The position numbers were made by a program, and so were the translations under genes. This document shows positions 55,008 to 64,000 of a stretch of DNA of 64,000 bases, one piece after another. Source of the DNA: Trachythela sp. YZ-2020 (taxonomy: Eukaryota; Cnidaria; Anthozoa; Malacalcyonacea; Clavulariidae); contig JADLSH010000282.1 in assembly GCA_016169945.1 (NCBI GenBank), positions 248,001 to 312,000 of the forward strand, read 5' to 3'. Under the pieces are notes generated by a model. That model saw only the letters and a program-made list of their open reading frames with translations, was not told the origin of the DNA and did not search any database. Position 1 is the first letter of the stretch. Each line of letters opens with the position of its first letter.

Positions 55008-55398
55008 GTGAGGTGATTTATATATGCCAATATTGTGTATATATAAGAGAAGACGTTAAAGAATCGGCAACATTGTTTCTATTTGCGAAAATATGTTATA
55101 TATTTGAGAACACGTTTTATATTTAAGAATTAGCACATATACATACGGCAATTCCTACTATATTTGTATTGTTGTTTTATATTTGATATTGATGTCATAT
55201 ATATATATTTGGGAAAAGTAAATTTGTCCGCTTTCGCGCGTGATATGTTTGAAGCGTCTCAACGCTAATTCTCTTACACAAATTGTATGGGGCCAGGTGT
55301 TTCAACTTCCTCAGCACTGCAATTGTGGCATAACAGGAACCTGCGGTATTTTTCACATGTTCGCCCCACTTGAGGGGCTGGGTAAAATGAATTCCAAG

Positions 55399-55590
55399 TG
55401 TAACATGTTATTTTATGTTGTAATATAATACCACACAGTTGTGTTAATTAAGTTGGCACATATAGCGAAATATGAGAGACCTTGGCAGAGTAAGCATAGC
55501 GACAGAGAGAGAAGGTCGCACATGTAAAGTTGTAGAAATAAATTGAAAAGAAACCAATCGTGTGATATTATTGTGTCTCGGTACGCTACA
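55399..55590 (+). repeat. Putative 5' LTR of gypsy element 4
   Basis: Starts TGTAACATG and ends GTACGCTACA (TG...CA ends), directly before the PBS-like tggtggcagcgg. 192 bp, short for an LTR; the start is inferred because the 3' LTR is not in the window. Confidence 0.5.
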
Positions 55591-55592
55591 AG

Positions 55593-55604
55593 TGGTGGCA
55601 GCGG
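55593..55604 (+). promoter_or_regulatory. Primer-binding-site-like motif of gypsy element 4
   Basis: tggtggcagcgg lies two bases after the LTR end and upstream of gag. This is a common tggtggcagc-type primer site in animal gypsy elements. Confidence 0.5.
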
Positions 55605-55641
55605 TAAAACAAAACTATAGTATAGAGCAAGAAAGTAATCA

Positions 55642-56517
55642 ATGGCAACCAGCATTCTTCCAACAAAATTTATCGGAGACGATGTTGTCACATGGTTGAG
55701 AGAGTTTGATGCGTGCGCTTTAGCTAATGGCTGGAAAGACGAGGACAAAATTAAGAAATTGCCTGCTTTTCGACGAGGACGAGCGGCTACTCACTTCTAC
55801 GCGATCCCAGACGCTGAGAAAGCTACATACGACGCCGCAACGCAAAAGCTGAAAGAAGCATTGTTCCCACCAGTTCAGAGGGAAAATGATTACGGTGAAT
55901 TCGAAGCCAGAATGCTCCGTCCAGGCGAAGACCCGTCAGTTTATAACTGGGAGTTGGAACAATTGTTTGAAAAGGCTGACCCAACACTCGCCAAAGAAGC
56001 CAAATCTGCCCTTTTGTCTCGGCAATTCATGCGTGGTCTGCCGTCTAGCATTCGAGGAAAACTTTTGGCCCACAACCCCACACCAACCTTGACCAAAATG
56101 CTAAATTTTGTTCAACGCTATCGAGCGATCGAGGACCATAAACCATCCACCAGCGCGAGCACGGAAACGCAAAAACCGTCAGCAGACATCGACCAGCTCG
56201 CAGGTTTAATGACTGAGCTGGCTACTCGACAGAAAACGCTTGAGGAACAAATGGCCACTTCCCAACAGCTGTACGCCGCAGCAGGTCAGCAGAAAGACCG
56301 TCAGCGTCCGAGAATTACGTGTTTTCGATGTGAAAAACAAGGTCATCTTGCTCGTGAGTTTCGCAGTTCAAGCCAACGACAAGACCGTTCCAATGTCCAA
56401 TGCTACAACTGCCAAAGATATGGACATTTCGCTCGAGAATGTGGAAATTATGCGCCTTTAAACCAAGGGGCGTCTCGAGGAAACACAGACCAGTATAGAC
56501 AGCCCGGAAACAAGTAA
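55642..56517 (+). CDS. gag of gypsy element 4
   Basis: Intact 291-codon Gag. Capsid-like N-terminus (WLREFDACALANGW, residues 17-30; AATHFYAIP; FEARMLRPGEDPSVYNWELEQLF, 103-125; QFMRGLPSSIRGKLL). A coiled-coil-prone stretch at ~185-215 (LATRQKTLEEQMATSQQ). Two zinc knuckles near the C-terminus: the first CFRCEKQGHLAREF has lost its last Cys (Phe instead), the second CYNCQRYGHFAREC is complete. The start at 55,642 lies 38 bp after the PBS. The frame ends at a TAA-rich LINE insertion, so the original C-terminus and the link to pol may be cut. Confidence 0.85.
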   Translation: MATSILPTKFIGDDVVTWLREFDACALANGWKDEDKIKKLPAFRRGRAATHFYAIPDAEKATYDAATQKLKEALFPPVQRENDYGEFEARMLRPGEDPSVYNWELEQLFEKADPTLAKEAKSALLSRQFMRGLPSSIRGKLLAHNPTPTLTKMLNFVQRYRAIEDHKPSTSASTETQKPSADIDQLAGLMTELATRQKTLEEQMATSQQLYAAAGQQKDRQRPRITCFRCEKQGHLAREFRSSSQRQDRSNVQCYNCQRYGHFARECGNYAPLNQGASRGNTDQYRQPGNK

Positions 56518-56527
56518 GCCAAACTGT

Positions 56528-56990
56528 GATATTAATAATAATAATAATAATAATTTAATTTGTAGTGCGCAAGTTTCATTTATATATGCTCACATGCGCA
56601 TAACAAAAATATAAAAGAAAGTTCTAGATATTTACATGAAAGATAAAACATAGTTACGTGTAAGATAATCTAAACCAATTATCCATAATCAGTATAGACT
56701 ATAAATATTATATGCTATTAGTTTCATAAAAATATATATAAATATTGTTAATAAAATCACAGTATTATGTCAATAAATATTATTTTAAGCTTTCCTAAAT
56801 ACGTGTGTCTTTAAAAGTTTTTTAAAACTTCCAACAGAATCAGCTTGTTGGATGTGTGAAGGTAAATCATTCCACAAATTAGGTGCTGCACATCCACACG
56901 AGCGATCACCAAGAGTCCGTAATGTTTTGATGGTAGTCTTCTGGAGCAAAAGTTTCGAATTCGATCTAACGCTGTAAGATGATGAACCCT
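56528..56990 (-). mobile_element. 5'-truncated LINE fragment nested in gypsy element 4
   Basis: Starts on the plus strand with a TAA run (56,531-56,553), the reversed 3' tail. The minus strand at 56,800-56,990 encodes the LINE C-terminus in shifting frames (RSCGCAAPNLW-like, DLPSHIQQADSVGSFKK-like) before the tail. Separates gag from protease. Confidence 0.7.
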
Positions 56991-56999
56991 TGTGATAGT

Positions 57000-57345
57000 A
57001 ATGTTTCTCATGCTAGTTTACCTGAACACCGTTGCATTTGTAGCTTGTTTTATTGACGGCGTACCTGTGAATGCTCTGTTAGACACAGGATCGATTAAGT
57101 CATTTATTAATATCTTAGATTTTGATTGTGTTCGATCAGATAAATCACAATCACAGCGCTGTACCTCTATTACAGGAGGAGACTTAAATATTGTAGGAAA
57201 CCTATCAACCAAAGTAACTTTTCAACGTTCTAAACATCGATATAATAGTTGTTTTCTTGTAAGTAGTAAAATACTCTACGATTGTGTTTTGAGATGGGAC
57301 TTTATTACGCAGCACAAATTAAGTGTTCAAGGGGATCTTTTTTTG
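57000..57345 (+). pseudogene. Aspartic protease of gypsy element 4
   Basis: VACFIDGVPVNALLDTGSIKSFIN carries the retropepsin D-T-G; SSKILYDCVLRWDFI corresponds to the C-terminal ILG(x)DF part (Leu-Arg-Trp instead of Leu-Gly). The frame is cut at about 57,340 by a G-rich SINE-like insertion. Confidence 0.75.
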
Positions 57346-57720
57346 GGGGAGGGAGGGGGGCGAAATAGTTATCAGTTAGTGGGGACCTGTAGGAAGCACG
57401 GGTGGCAGATATATGCGGTTAGCGCGCTGTCTCTTACCTCTGAGTTAAGCTGGCTATACAGCAGGTCAAGGGCATGGATTTACTCAGGTTGGGTAACGTC
57501 AGTGCGCTTGATAAACTCATGTAAGTTGAGATTGGTTGGTTCTCTCCTGTGCTGGGAGGGTTTTCCTCCGGGTACTTCGGTTTTCCTCCCTCGCTAAAAA
57601 CTAACCCTTAGGCACTAACCACTAATTAACCCTCGGAACCTTTGTCAATTCGGTTGCAAAACCTGTTAAGGCTCTCCGTCCACCTCAGAGTGGTAAACTA
57701 TTAAAACTTAAAACTTAAAC
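57345..57720 (+). mobile_element. SINE-like insertion with a CCTCCGGGTACTTCGG core
   Basis: Non-coding ~375 bp between protease and linker, starting after a G-rich run and ending in aaaacttaaaacttaaactt. Contains ggttttcctccgggtacttc followed by ggttttcctccc, a core that, from memory, resembles one shared by many animal SINE-type repeats. A Pol III promoter is not clearly seen. Confidence 0.45.
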
Positions 57721-57801
57721 TTAATACATGCGGAGCATCCAGCAATGAAGGCACAATCGAACGGAGTTGTGATTACAGAGGAAAACTCACCGGTCGTTTC
57801 C

Positions 57802-57861
57802 TAGCCCGCGTGCAGGCCCACTGATGGAGAGGTATTCCTCTCGCGGCCTGCACGCGGGCTA
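57802..57861. mobile_element. 60-bp mini-MITE with 17-bp TIRs and 9-bp TSD
   Basis: TAGCCCGCGTGCAGGCC and GGCCTGCACGCGGGCTA are perfect inverted ends around a 26-bp loop. GTCGTTTCC flanks both sides (57,793-57,801; 57,862-57,870). Inserted in gypsy coding sequence. Confidence 0.85.
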
Positions 57862-57897
57862 GTCGTTTCCCCCAATGACTCGAACAAAGCCAGTGCG

Positions 57898-58218
57898 GTG
57901 TTTGTGCAATCTCAGTTGAAAGGTGTTAATAAAGTAATTCTTCCTGAAAGAGTGTCAATTCCGGCTCGGTCAGAAATGATAATTGAAGGTAAGATACAGG
58001 CGAAAGATATCTCACAGGTTGGCATGATTTCAGCTAGTAAATCAGGGGTTGTTACTCCCGTAGGTAAAACCATACCAATTCATATAGCTAATACCACTAC
58101 AGAGGATATTGAAATATCAAAAGGTTGCAAATTAGCGGAATTTTGTCCCCTAATTGAGCAAGAGGTAGTGGACAACAATAATTTTCCGGTTAATTGTAAG
58201 TCCAGGCTGATAATCTAG
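57898..58218 (+). pseudogene. Protease-RT linker of gypsy element 4
   Basis: 106-codon open stretch (VILPERVSIPARSEMIIEG, PIHIANTTTEDIEISKGCKLAEF), the typical non-catalytic region between protease and RT. Frame changes near 58,215 towards RT. Confidence 0.65.
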
Positions 58219-58224
58219 CGGATA

Positions 58225-59117
58225 AAATTGATTCTAGTCTAGATCCAGGTTTAAGCAATTCCGAAAAACAACAAGTAAAACAGGTTTTGCATGAGTTTGA
58301 AGAACTTTTTGTCGACACCGGTAGTAATCCACCAATTAGGTAACGTGCCAGGCGAATGCCATATGCATTTCGGGAAGAGGTCAATGGGCTAGTCCAATTG
58401 TTTTAGTCCGCAAAAAGTCGGGCGAACTTCGTTTTTGCATTAATTACCGCAAACTTAATCAGATTACACGCCATGACGCACACTCCTTGCCTAGGATTGA
58501 CGATTTATTAGACTCGGTCGGAAATGCCAAGTATTTTGCAACTCTAGACCTGAAAAGCGGCAACTGGCAAATTCCTGTTCACTCTGATGATCGGGAAAAA
58601 ACCGCCTTCGTCACACATAGCGGTTTATATGAGTATGCCTTTTGGCCTGGCCACAGGGCCCGTCACTTTCCAACGAGCCGTAGAGCTAGTTTTAGCCGGT
58701 CTTACATATAGTATTTGTCTTTGCTATTTAGATGACATTATTATCTTTAGTAACAGTATTGACGAACACTGCGAAAGGTTAGGAGCGGTCCTAACTCGTT
58801 TCCGGCAGCATAATCTGCGGTTAAATTTATCAAATTGTACTAGCTTTCGCGGCTAAAAAGGTTCACTATTTAGGACACATGATATCTGAAGACGGTGGCA
58901 GTCCACTTCCATCTAAAGCCGAAGGAGTGAGGCAAATTCCTGCACCTAAGACAGTTAAGTAAGTCCCACCAAAAATGCAAAACACTTCGAATGGACATCA
59001 GATTGCGAAAATGCTTTTTCGAAGCTCAAATCGCGCCTCTGCAATTCGCCGGTTTTAGTTCATCCCATATCTGACAGAGAATTCCTCCTTCAAACAGATG
59101 CCTCAGATATAGGATTA
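58225..59117 (+). pseudogene. Reverse transcriptase of gypsy element 4
   Basis: QVLHEFEELFVDTG near the start, then SPIVLVRKKSGELRFCINYRK (58,390-58,450), FATLDLKSGNWQIPV with catalytic Asp (58,533-58,577), PFGLATGPVTFQ (58,640-58,675) and YLDDIIIFS (58,727-58,753). Thumb and RNase H start (LLQTDASDIGL at about 59,085-59,117) follow in other frames. In-frame stop at 58,340 and indels near 58,640, 58,850 and 58,960. Cut by the next LINE. Confidence 0.85.
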
Positions 59118-60357
59118 TAATATAATAATAATAATCGGTTTATTAGAACCAAATTGCAGTATAAACTGAATTACATGGTAGAATTTACAAAATGTACACT
59201 AACTATTGTGTTTTACAGTTATAATTTTTTTAAATCGTTCTGTATTTGTTCTTCGCATATTATTGTGCTCAAATCTTAAGTCGTAATTATGAGTATGTAC
59301 ATTGGTCTGGTTTGCAATTACGTCTTTCAGAGGATTAATTGGAGCACTCTCAAGCCAGTTTAGTTTATTAATGAAAAACTCGCACGAATTATGTCTGCGC
59401 ATACATAACGTTTGTAGTCCTATATGGCTCAATGCATCAGAGTATGACATATCGGGAATAATAATACGAAGCGCCCTCTTCTGGATGGATTCAATGAGAT
59501 CGGACTGATTCATCGTCAACGCTGACCATGCTGGAGAAGCGTACTCTATACGGGACCTAATAAAGGTTGATATATAATAACAAGATTTTGGACACTCAAA
59601 CCAGCCTTTTTTAACTGACGCAAAGCGTAAAGTCTGGAATTCGAATTTTTTATGACATAATCAACGTGCTCGGACCAAGAAAGATCATTCCTTAGCATCA
59701 CTCCGAGCAGTTGAAATGAAGACACAGACTGCACCAAAACGCCGTCAATATAGATTGGACTATCATGTGAAAGATGATATTGAAGGAAGGATATAGTCAT
59801 TTCCTTACATTTCTTGCAATTAAGTTTCATTCCTCTAACTGACGCGAACTGGGAAACTTCATTCACTAGAATGGGCATAAGACTGGGAGAGCAACGGGGG
59901 ATGACCTCCAAGGCAGTCGTGTCGTCGACAAACTTAATTCGCGCGTTCCAGTCCTTTAAAAGGGAATTCACCAGAATCGCAAACAGAAAGGGCCCGAGCT
60001 TAGTTCCTTGGGGTAGACCACCGTTGACCCGTTTCCATGATGAAGTCGAAGAATCAATTTTAACGCACTGTTCGCGGCAGGAAAGAAAGGATCCTATCCA
60101 TCTTATTATTGCTGGATTAACTTGAAGCTTTTGAAGTTCGTCGATGATGACATTGTGGTAAACCAAATCAAAGTCCTTCTTAAAATCTGCAAAAAATATT
60201 CTAACGGAACATTGACCCTGGTCTAGCGCAGAAAGGATAAAATGGAGAAGATACACAAGAGCTTGGGTTGTTGACTTCTTTGGAAGGGCAAATTGCTTCG
60301 GATCTAATTTATGCGCTACTTCAGACGTGAGAGATTTTAAAACAAAACCTTCCATCA
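59118..60357 (-). mobile_element. LINE D, 5'-truncated, minus strand
   Basis: Minus-strand RT and C-terminal domain with the 3' tail of TAA units (59,118-59,136 on plus) inserted into gypsy RNase H. 5' border near 60,357, where the next LINE starts in opposite orientation. Confidence 0.75.
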
Positions 60358-60358
60358 C
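59199..60358 (-). pseudogene. Reverse transcriptase and C-terminal domain of LINE D
   Basis: 270-codon open part: ADFKKDFDLVYHN (motif A, Ser-Lys-Ala-Phe changed), NGGLPQGTKLGPFLFAI (motif B), KFVDDTTALE (motif C), FQLLGVMLRNDLSW and SRLYALRQLKKAG. After a frameshift at about 59,530 the C-terminal part has ESIQKRALRII and NTERFKKIITV. Similar to LINE A and B families. The frame is disrupted and 5' truncated. Confidence 0.85.
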
Positions 60359-60389
60359 TGATAGTGACGTTTCAGATCATCGAGACTGT

Positions 60390-61939
60390 ACTCATAATAT
60401 CATCACAATTGAGGACGTAACATTATCGGAAGCAGAAGTTATAGCTGTAATAATGAACTTAGATAGCAACAAAGCACAGGATCCAGATAATATCCCAGCG
60501 CGTTTGTTGAAAGAAACGGCCATCCAAATTGGCCCATCGCTCTGTGCTCTTTTCAACAAGTCTTTACGAGTTGGTGTTCTTCCTAGCGACTGGAAACTTG
60601 CAAATGTAGTTCCTGTCCATAAACACGGAGAAAAGTCCTATGTTGAAAACTTCCGACCAATCTCACTGCTTTCACTCATCTCCAAAGTTCTGGAACGTTG
60701 TATCTTTAATAACATCAAATATCACGTTTACGAACAGTTAAATCCTTGCCAAAATGGCTTTATGCCTGGGAAATCGTGCATCACTCAACTTGTTGAAGTT
60801 CTCGAACACATTGGTCGTGAGTTAGATCGTGGTAAGTAAATTGATGTACTTTATCTAGACATGTCAAAGGCCTTTGATAAAGTGAGTCACGCCAAGCTGT
60901 TACATCGTCTTCGTGAATTTGGGTTTGGAGGGAGCATTCTTAAATGGTTTGGCTCTTATCTGACTAATCGATACCAACAAACAACTGTTCTTGGTGGAAC
61001 ATCAAAACCTCTTCCAGTAACATCAGGAGTACCACAAGGTTCCATTCTTGGTCCGTTATTGTTCTTGCTGTATGAAAATGATCTCTCTTACACCGTGAGT
61101 AATTCGAAGATCGCTACATTTGCTGACGATACGAAGATCTTTAAGACCATCAACACCACCTCCGATGCGTCCGCTCTACAGAATGATCTGTCAAGCTTCG
61201 AAGAAAGCTCTACCAATGTGAACCTTGTGTTAAATGCAAGCAAATGTAAAGTGTTGAGAGTCACCCGTAAACATAACAAAATCGTTTACCCATACACCCT
61301 AAATTATTCCATCATAGAAAACACGGACTGTGAGCGTGATCTAGGGATTTTAACATCATCCGGCTTGACTGGTCCAAACATGTTGACTACCAGTGCGCCA
61401 AAGCCTACAAGACTCTAGGATATGTTCGAAGATCAACATTCAACATCAAAGACACCGCAGTTCGTCGCACATTATATTTTACTCTCGTTCGTTCTCAGAT
61501 ATGCTATGGGTCACAAATCTGGGCACCTCAAAACATTAATCTAATCCAACGTACGGAAAGGCTACAACGGCGTGCGACAAAGTACGTTGTGGATCTACCC
61601 TTCCGTTGTGATACCACCTACAGCCAGAGACTTCTACTTTTGAATCTCATTCCTTTGTCCTATTGGCATGAATTCTTGGATATGGTGTTTTTCTTCAAAC
61701 TAGTCCACGGACTCGTGAGCATTGACAATCAGTTGCTGCCATCACCACTCACCCACAACACAAGAGAAACAAGATTATCCAATTCTGACCACTTGTCGTT
61801 TAGAACAACAAGATGCAAGACCACCACATTCCAGAATTCCTACTTAAATAGGTCAACTCGTTTATGGAATGCACTGCCAAGCGATTTGACAGGCAATAAC
61901 ATCAGCCTAAGTCGATTCAAAACTAGTCTTTTCCAGTAC
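60390..61939 (+). pseudogene. Reverse transcriptase and C-terminal domain of LINE E
   Basis: Motifs: NLDSNKAQDPDNIPARLL, ENFRPISLLSLISKVLER, then after a TAA at 60,837-60,839 YLDMSKAFDKVSHAKLL (A), TSGVPQGSILGPLLFLL (B), TFADDTKIF (C). A frameshift at about 61,370 leads to the C-terminal region RSQICYGSQIWAP, RLQRRATKYV and RLWNALPSDL. Catalytic DD is kept, but one stop and one shift disable it. Confidence 0.85.
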
Positions 61940-62806
61940 TACGTCTACGTCTACGTCTACGTCTACGTCTACGTCTACGTCTACGTCTACGTCTACGTCT
62001 ACGTCTACGTCTACGTCTACGTCTACGTCTACGTCTACGTCTACGTCTACGTCTACGTCTACGTCTACGTCTACGTCTACGTCTACGTCTACGTCTACGT
62101 CTACGTCTACGTCTACGTCTACGTCTACGTCTACGTCTACGTCTACGTCTACGTCTACGTCTACGTCTACGTCTACGTCTACGTCTACGTCTACGTCTAC
62201 GTCTGCGTCTACGTCTACGTCTACGTCTACGTCTACATCTGCTCTACGTCTACGTCTACGTCTACGTCTACGTCTACGTCTACGTCTACGTCTACGTCTA
62301 CGTCTACGTCTACGTCTACGTCTACGTCTACGTCTACGTCTACGTCTACGTCTACGTCTACGTCTACGTCTACGTCTACGTCTACGTCTACGTCTACGTC
62401 TACGTCTACGTCTACGTCTACGTCTACGTCTACGTCTACGTCTACGTCTACGTCTACGTCTGTCTACGTCTGTCTACGTCTGTCTACGTCTGTCTACGTC
62501 TGTCTACGTCTGTCTACGTCTGTCTACGTCTACGTCTACGTCTACGTCTACGTCTACGTCTACGTCTACGTCTACGTCTACGTCTACGTCTACGTCTACG
62601 TCTACGTCTACGTCTACGTCTACGTCTACGTCTACATCTACGTCTACGTCTACGTCTACGTCTACGTCTACGTCTACGTCTACGTCTACGTCTACGTCTA
62701 CGTCTACGTCTACGTTTACGTCTACGTCTACGTCTACGTCTACGTCTACGTCTACGTCTACGTCTACGTCTATGTCTATGTCTATGTCTATGTCCATGTC
62801 TACGTC
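61940..62806 (+). repeat. (TACGTC)n hexanucleotide array, about 145 units
   Basis: Uniform TACGTC repeats with rare variants (TGCGTC, TACATC, TATGTC near the right end), one GCTC slip at about 62,239-62,242, and a decamer sub-block (tctgtctacg) at about 62,458-62,527. Each unit carries an ACGT palindrome and a CpG. It follows directly on the LINE E C-terminus. Confidence 0.9.
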
Positions 62807-62870
62807 TTGTGTATATATTATGTAAATGTATAGCATGTTCATTGGCAAAGTTAAATAAATAAATAAACTT

Positions 62871-63740
62871 GTGGGTTCGTTAAACTGCATAGTTCTGGCA
62901 AATCCAAGGCTACTTTATGACATGTAACTTGCAGCGTTATTAGTTCTATTTCGCAGAAATAGACTAAATTTTGCAGCATGCATGCAGTATATTTAGCATG
63001 AATAACTTGTATAGAATGATATGATAAACTGGCATTTTATGAAAGTGTGTTTGGTTGTGTTCTATGGGCAATAGACCTTAGATTACAGATTACGTCACAT
63101 AATTTTCAAACAATGAATAAATGACCAAAGTTTTCCCTACAAGTATGCCACACTGCACTACGCATTGCTGGAGTCAATATGTATCAAAAATGCCTGACGT
63201 AAGCACTTCTAAGGTCTATATAGGGGTTGAGGAGTTCTGATTGTAAAATAACGCAAACGCAAGTGCAACAAGTTTGAACATTGATGAAAATTTACCTGAG
63301 TAATATTATTAACATGAATCTACCACATCTAATTTCTATTCAAATGGTTTGGTGTTGCACTGAAGACTCCAAAGTGAGAGTTGTTTGTGGCATTTGATTA
63401 TCTAGTGTCACACAAGGATATTGCAGGCCAACAGATGAGACGATCTGGAAAAGTATTTATAATCCGATATCACTTTCTAAGTAAAGCCAAATGGAGATCG
63501 AAATTTCTTGCAAAACGTAGAGACGTTCTTCATGAAAGGTTTCGTTAGCAATTTATAAATGAAACAGATTTCCTTTTTGATTTAATATTGAAACAATGTG
63601 GCATAAGTTGCCAAAAACATTTTATAAGGTAAAAACCAGACACCTGCCGAGGCTCTCACTCCGGCTACAGGCGACAAACTACACACCAGTTGACCTATAG
63701 AAGGAGAGATCAAGTAGCCGCTCAAGAGAGTTTTTCCTTC
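62871..63740. other. No gene seen
   Basis: Non-coding sequence between LINE E and the last tRNA-like repeat. Confidence 0.5.
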
Positions 63741-64000
63741 TTAAAGTAGAAGGTTTTTGTAGATAGAATATTCGAACGAAAATTTATATAGATTTTTAGA
63801 CCTAGGCAGGAGCAGTTGCAAAAAATGCAACTTTAGGCCCTCTGGCAGGAATCGAACTAGACTTGCTACAATTCGACTGAGCTAACTGCTCCTGGCTAGG
63901 TATAAAATGTATATAAATTTTCGTTCGAATATCCCATCTACATAAACCTTCCACTATCAGTCCTATCGAACGAGATGCCGAGAAAAAATCTTGATATATT
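63741..64000 (-). repeat. tRNA-like repeat unit with long inverted flanks
   Basis: aaggtttttgtagatag, ttcgaacgaaaatttatata and gacctaggcaggagcagtt on the left are mirrored inverted on the right (aactgctcctggctaggt, tatataaattttcgttcgaa, catctacataaacctt). The centre (about 63,836-63,890) is a shortened tRNA-like core that keeps the B-box side (ggcaggaatcgaac). The unit continues into the ctatcgaacgagatgccgag motif at the window edge. Confidence 0.65.

Larger units (their letters stand above)
42906..55245. mobile_element. 12.3-kb palindromic foldback element with 6-bp TSD
   Basis: Starts TATGACGCGCGAAAGCGG and ends CCGCTTTCGCGCGTGATA. tgtttg flanks both sides (42,900-42,905; 55,246-55,251). 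The left arm (42,906-43,968 and about 47,830-47,999) and right arm (48,098-48,356, 52,932-53,124, 54,630-55,245) are diverged inverted copies meeting near 48,050. Both arms carry the same gene fragment pointing inward. Without nested LINEs the unit would be about 2.4 kb. Arm divergence and different insertions per arm argue against a chimeric-read artefact. Confidence 0.8.
55399..59117 (+). mobile_element. Ty3/gypsy element 4 with 5' LTR, truncated
   Basis: 5' LTR, PBS, gag, protease, linker and RT in order on the plus strand; the RNase H start (LLQTDASDIGL) is cut at 59,117 by a LINE. Nested inside: a LINE 3' fragment, a SINE-like segment and a 60-bp MITE. Gag is one long open frame, so this copy is younger than gypsy elements 1-3. 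Confidence 0.85.
60358..62870 (+). mobile_element. LINE E, 5'-truncated, ending in a hexamer array
   Basis: Plus-strand RT from its N-terminal part to the C-terminus (60,360-61,936). A ~0.87-kb TACGTC array replaces or expands the end of the coding region, followed by a 3' end with aaataaataaataaac (62,853-62,868). Confidence 0.75.

Noticed and set aside
42906..55245. Palindrome as an assembly or chimeric-read artefact
   Set aside because: Arms are diverged, carry different insertions, and are flanked by a shared tgtttg; an artefact would give nearly identical arms.
61940..62806. CRISPR array
   Set aside because: Uniform 6-bp units without spacers, in an animal genome.
61589..62833. A 414-codon protein with Val-Tyr and Ser-Thr repeats
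   Set aside because: It is the LINE C-terminus read through the TACGTC array; the repeat residues come from the microsatellite.
62504..62890. A 128-codon minus-strand Asp-Val repeat protein
   Set aside because: Reverse reading of the same hexamer array, no independent coding evidence.

Overview
Animal (metazoan) genomic DNA, AT-rich, made almost entirely of transposable elements nested in one another. Multi-frame LINE and Ty3/gypsy remains, tRNA-derived repeats, a degenerate TTAGGG-like tract and several TIR-bounded DNA elements point to an invertebrate. The element families (CR1 with an SGNH-esterase ORF1, hairpin MITEs, HUH/SF3 Rep genes) fit a cnidarian, perhaps an anthozoan, but I cannot prove this from the window. 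I see no prokaryotic operon, CRISPR array, rRNA or convincing functional tRNA. The only intact host-like reading frame is a 394-codon ankyrin-repeat region (7751-8935, minus), which looks like one large internal exon.

Layout. 1-6911: degraded Ty3/gypsy element (gag, protease remnant, RT, RNase H, integrase, PPT, 3' LTR), split by a LINE 3' fragment with a 9-bp TSD and by a second LINE that itself carries a tRNA-like repeat block with a 12-bp TSD. 7.1-9.4 kb: ankyrin exon between MITEs. 9.4-16.6 kb: a plus-strand gypsy element interrupted by a minus-strand gypsy element. 17.3-22.2 kb: near full-length but frameshifted LINE (ORF1, endonuclease, RT). 22.2-25.5 kb: MITE, foldback, otherwise empty. 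25,530-29,834: the most unusual object (below). 33.1-40 kb: a 1.8-kb TIR element with a 9-bp TSD, LINE and tRNA-like relics, a small hAT-like MITE, and an integrase-type DNA transposon with ~135-bp TIRs. 42,906-55,245: a 12.3-kb palindromic foldback element with a 6-bp TSD, enlarged by three LINE insertions including a near-intact CR1. 55.4-59.1 kb: another gypsy element (5' LTR, PBS, gag, protease, RT) with several nested insertions. 59.1-62.9 kb: two LINEs in opposite orientation, the second ending in a ~0.87-kb TACGTC hexamer array.

Best candidate for an undescribed system: a 4305-bp element at 25,530-29,834. It is flanked only at its outer edges by a TA dinucleotide. It ends in two 252-bp terminal repeats that I read as identical; each is an imperfect palindrome able to fold into a GC-armed hairpin, as parvovirus termini do. 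Inside are two convergent decayed genes: a Tc1/mariner-like DD34E transposase and an HUH Rep with an SF3 helicase of the CRESS-DNA/parvovirus type. Between their 3' ends is a cluster of GGTTAACC repeats. Cut-and-paste ends, hairpin telomeres and a rolling-circle/rolling-hairpin initiator thus sit in one unit. I know of no named family with this combination, but could not search.

Second candidates: the CR1 copy at 48.36-52.93 kb, whose ORF1 and ORF2 lie in one frame separated by a single UGA with no AUG before the endonuclease domain; and a tRNA-like repeat family seen head-to-tail and inverted.
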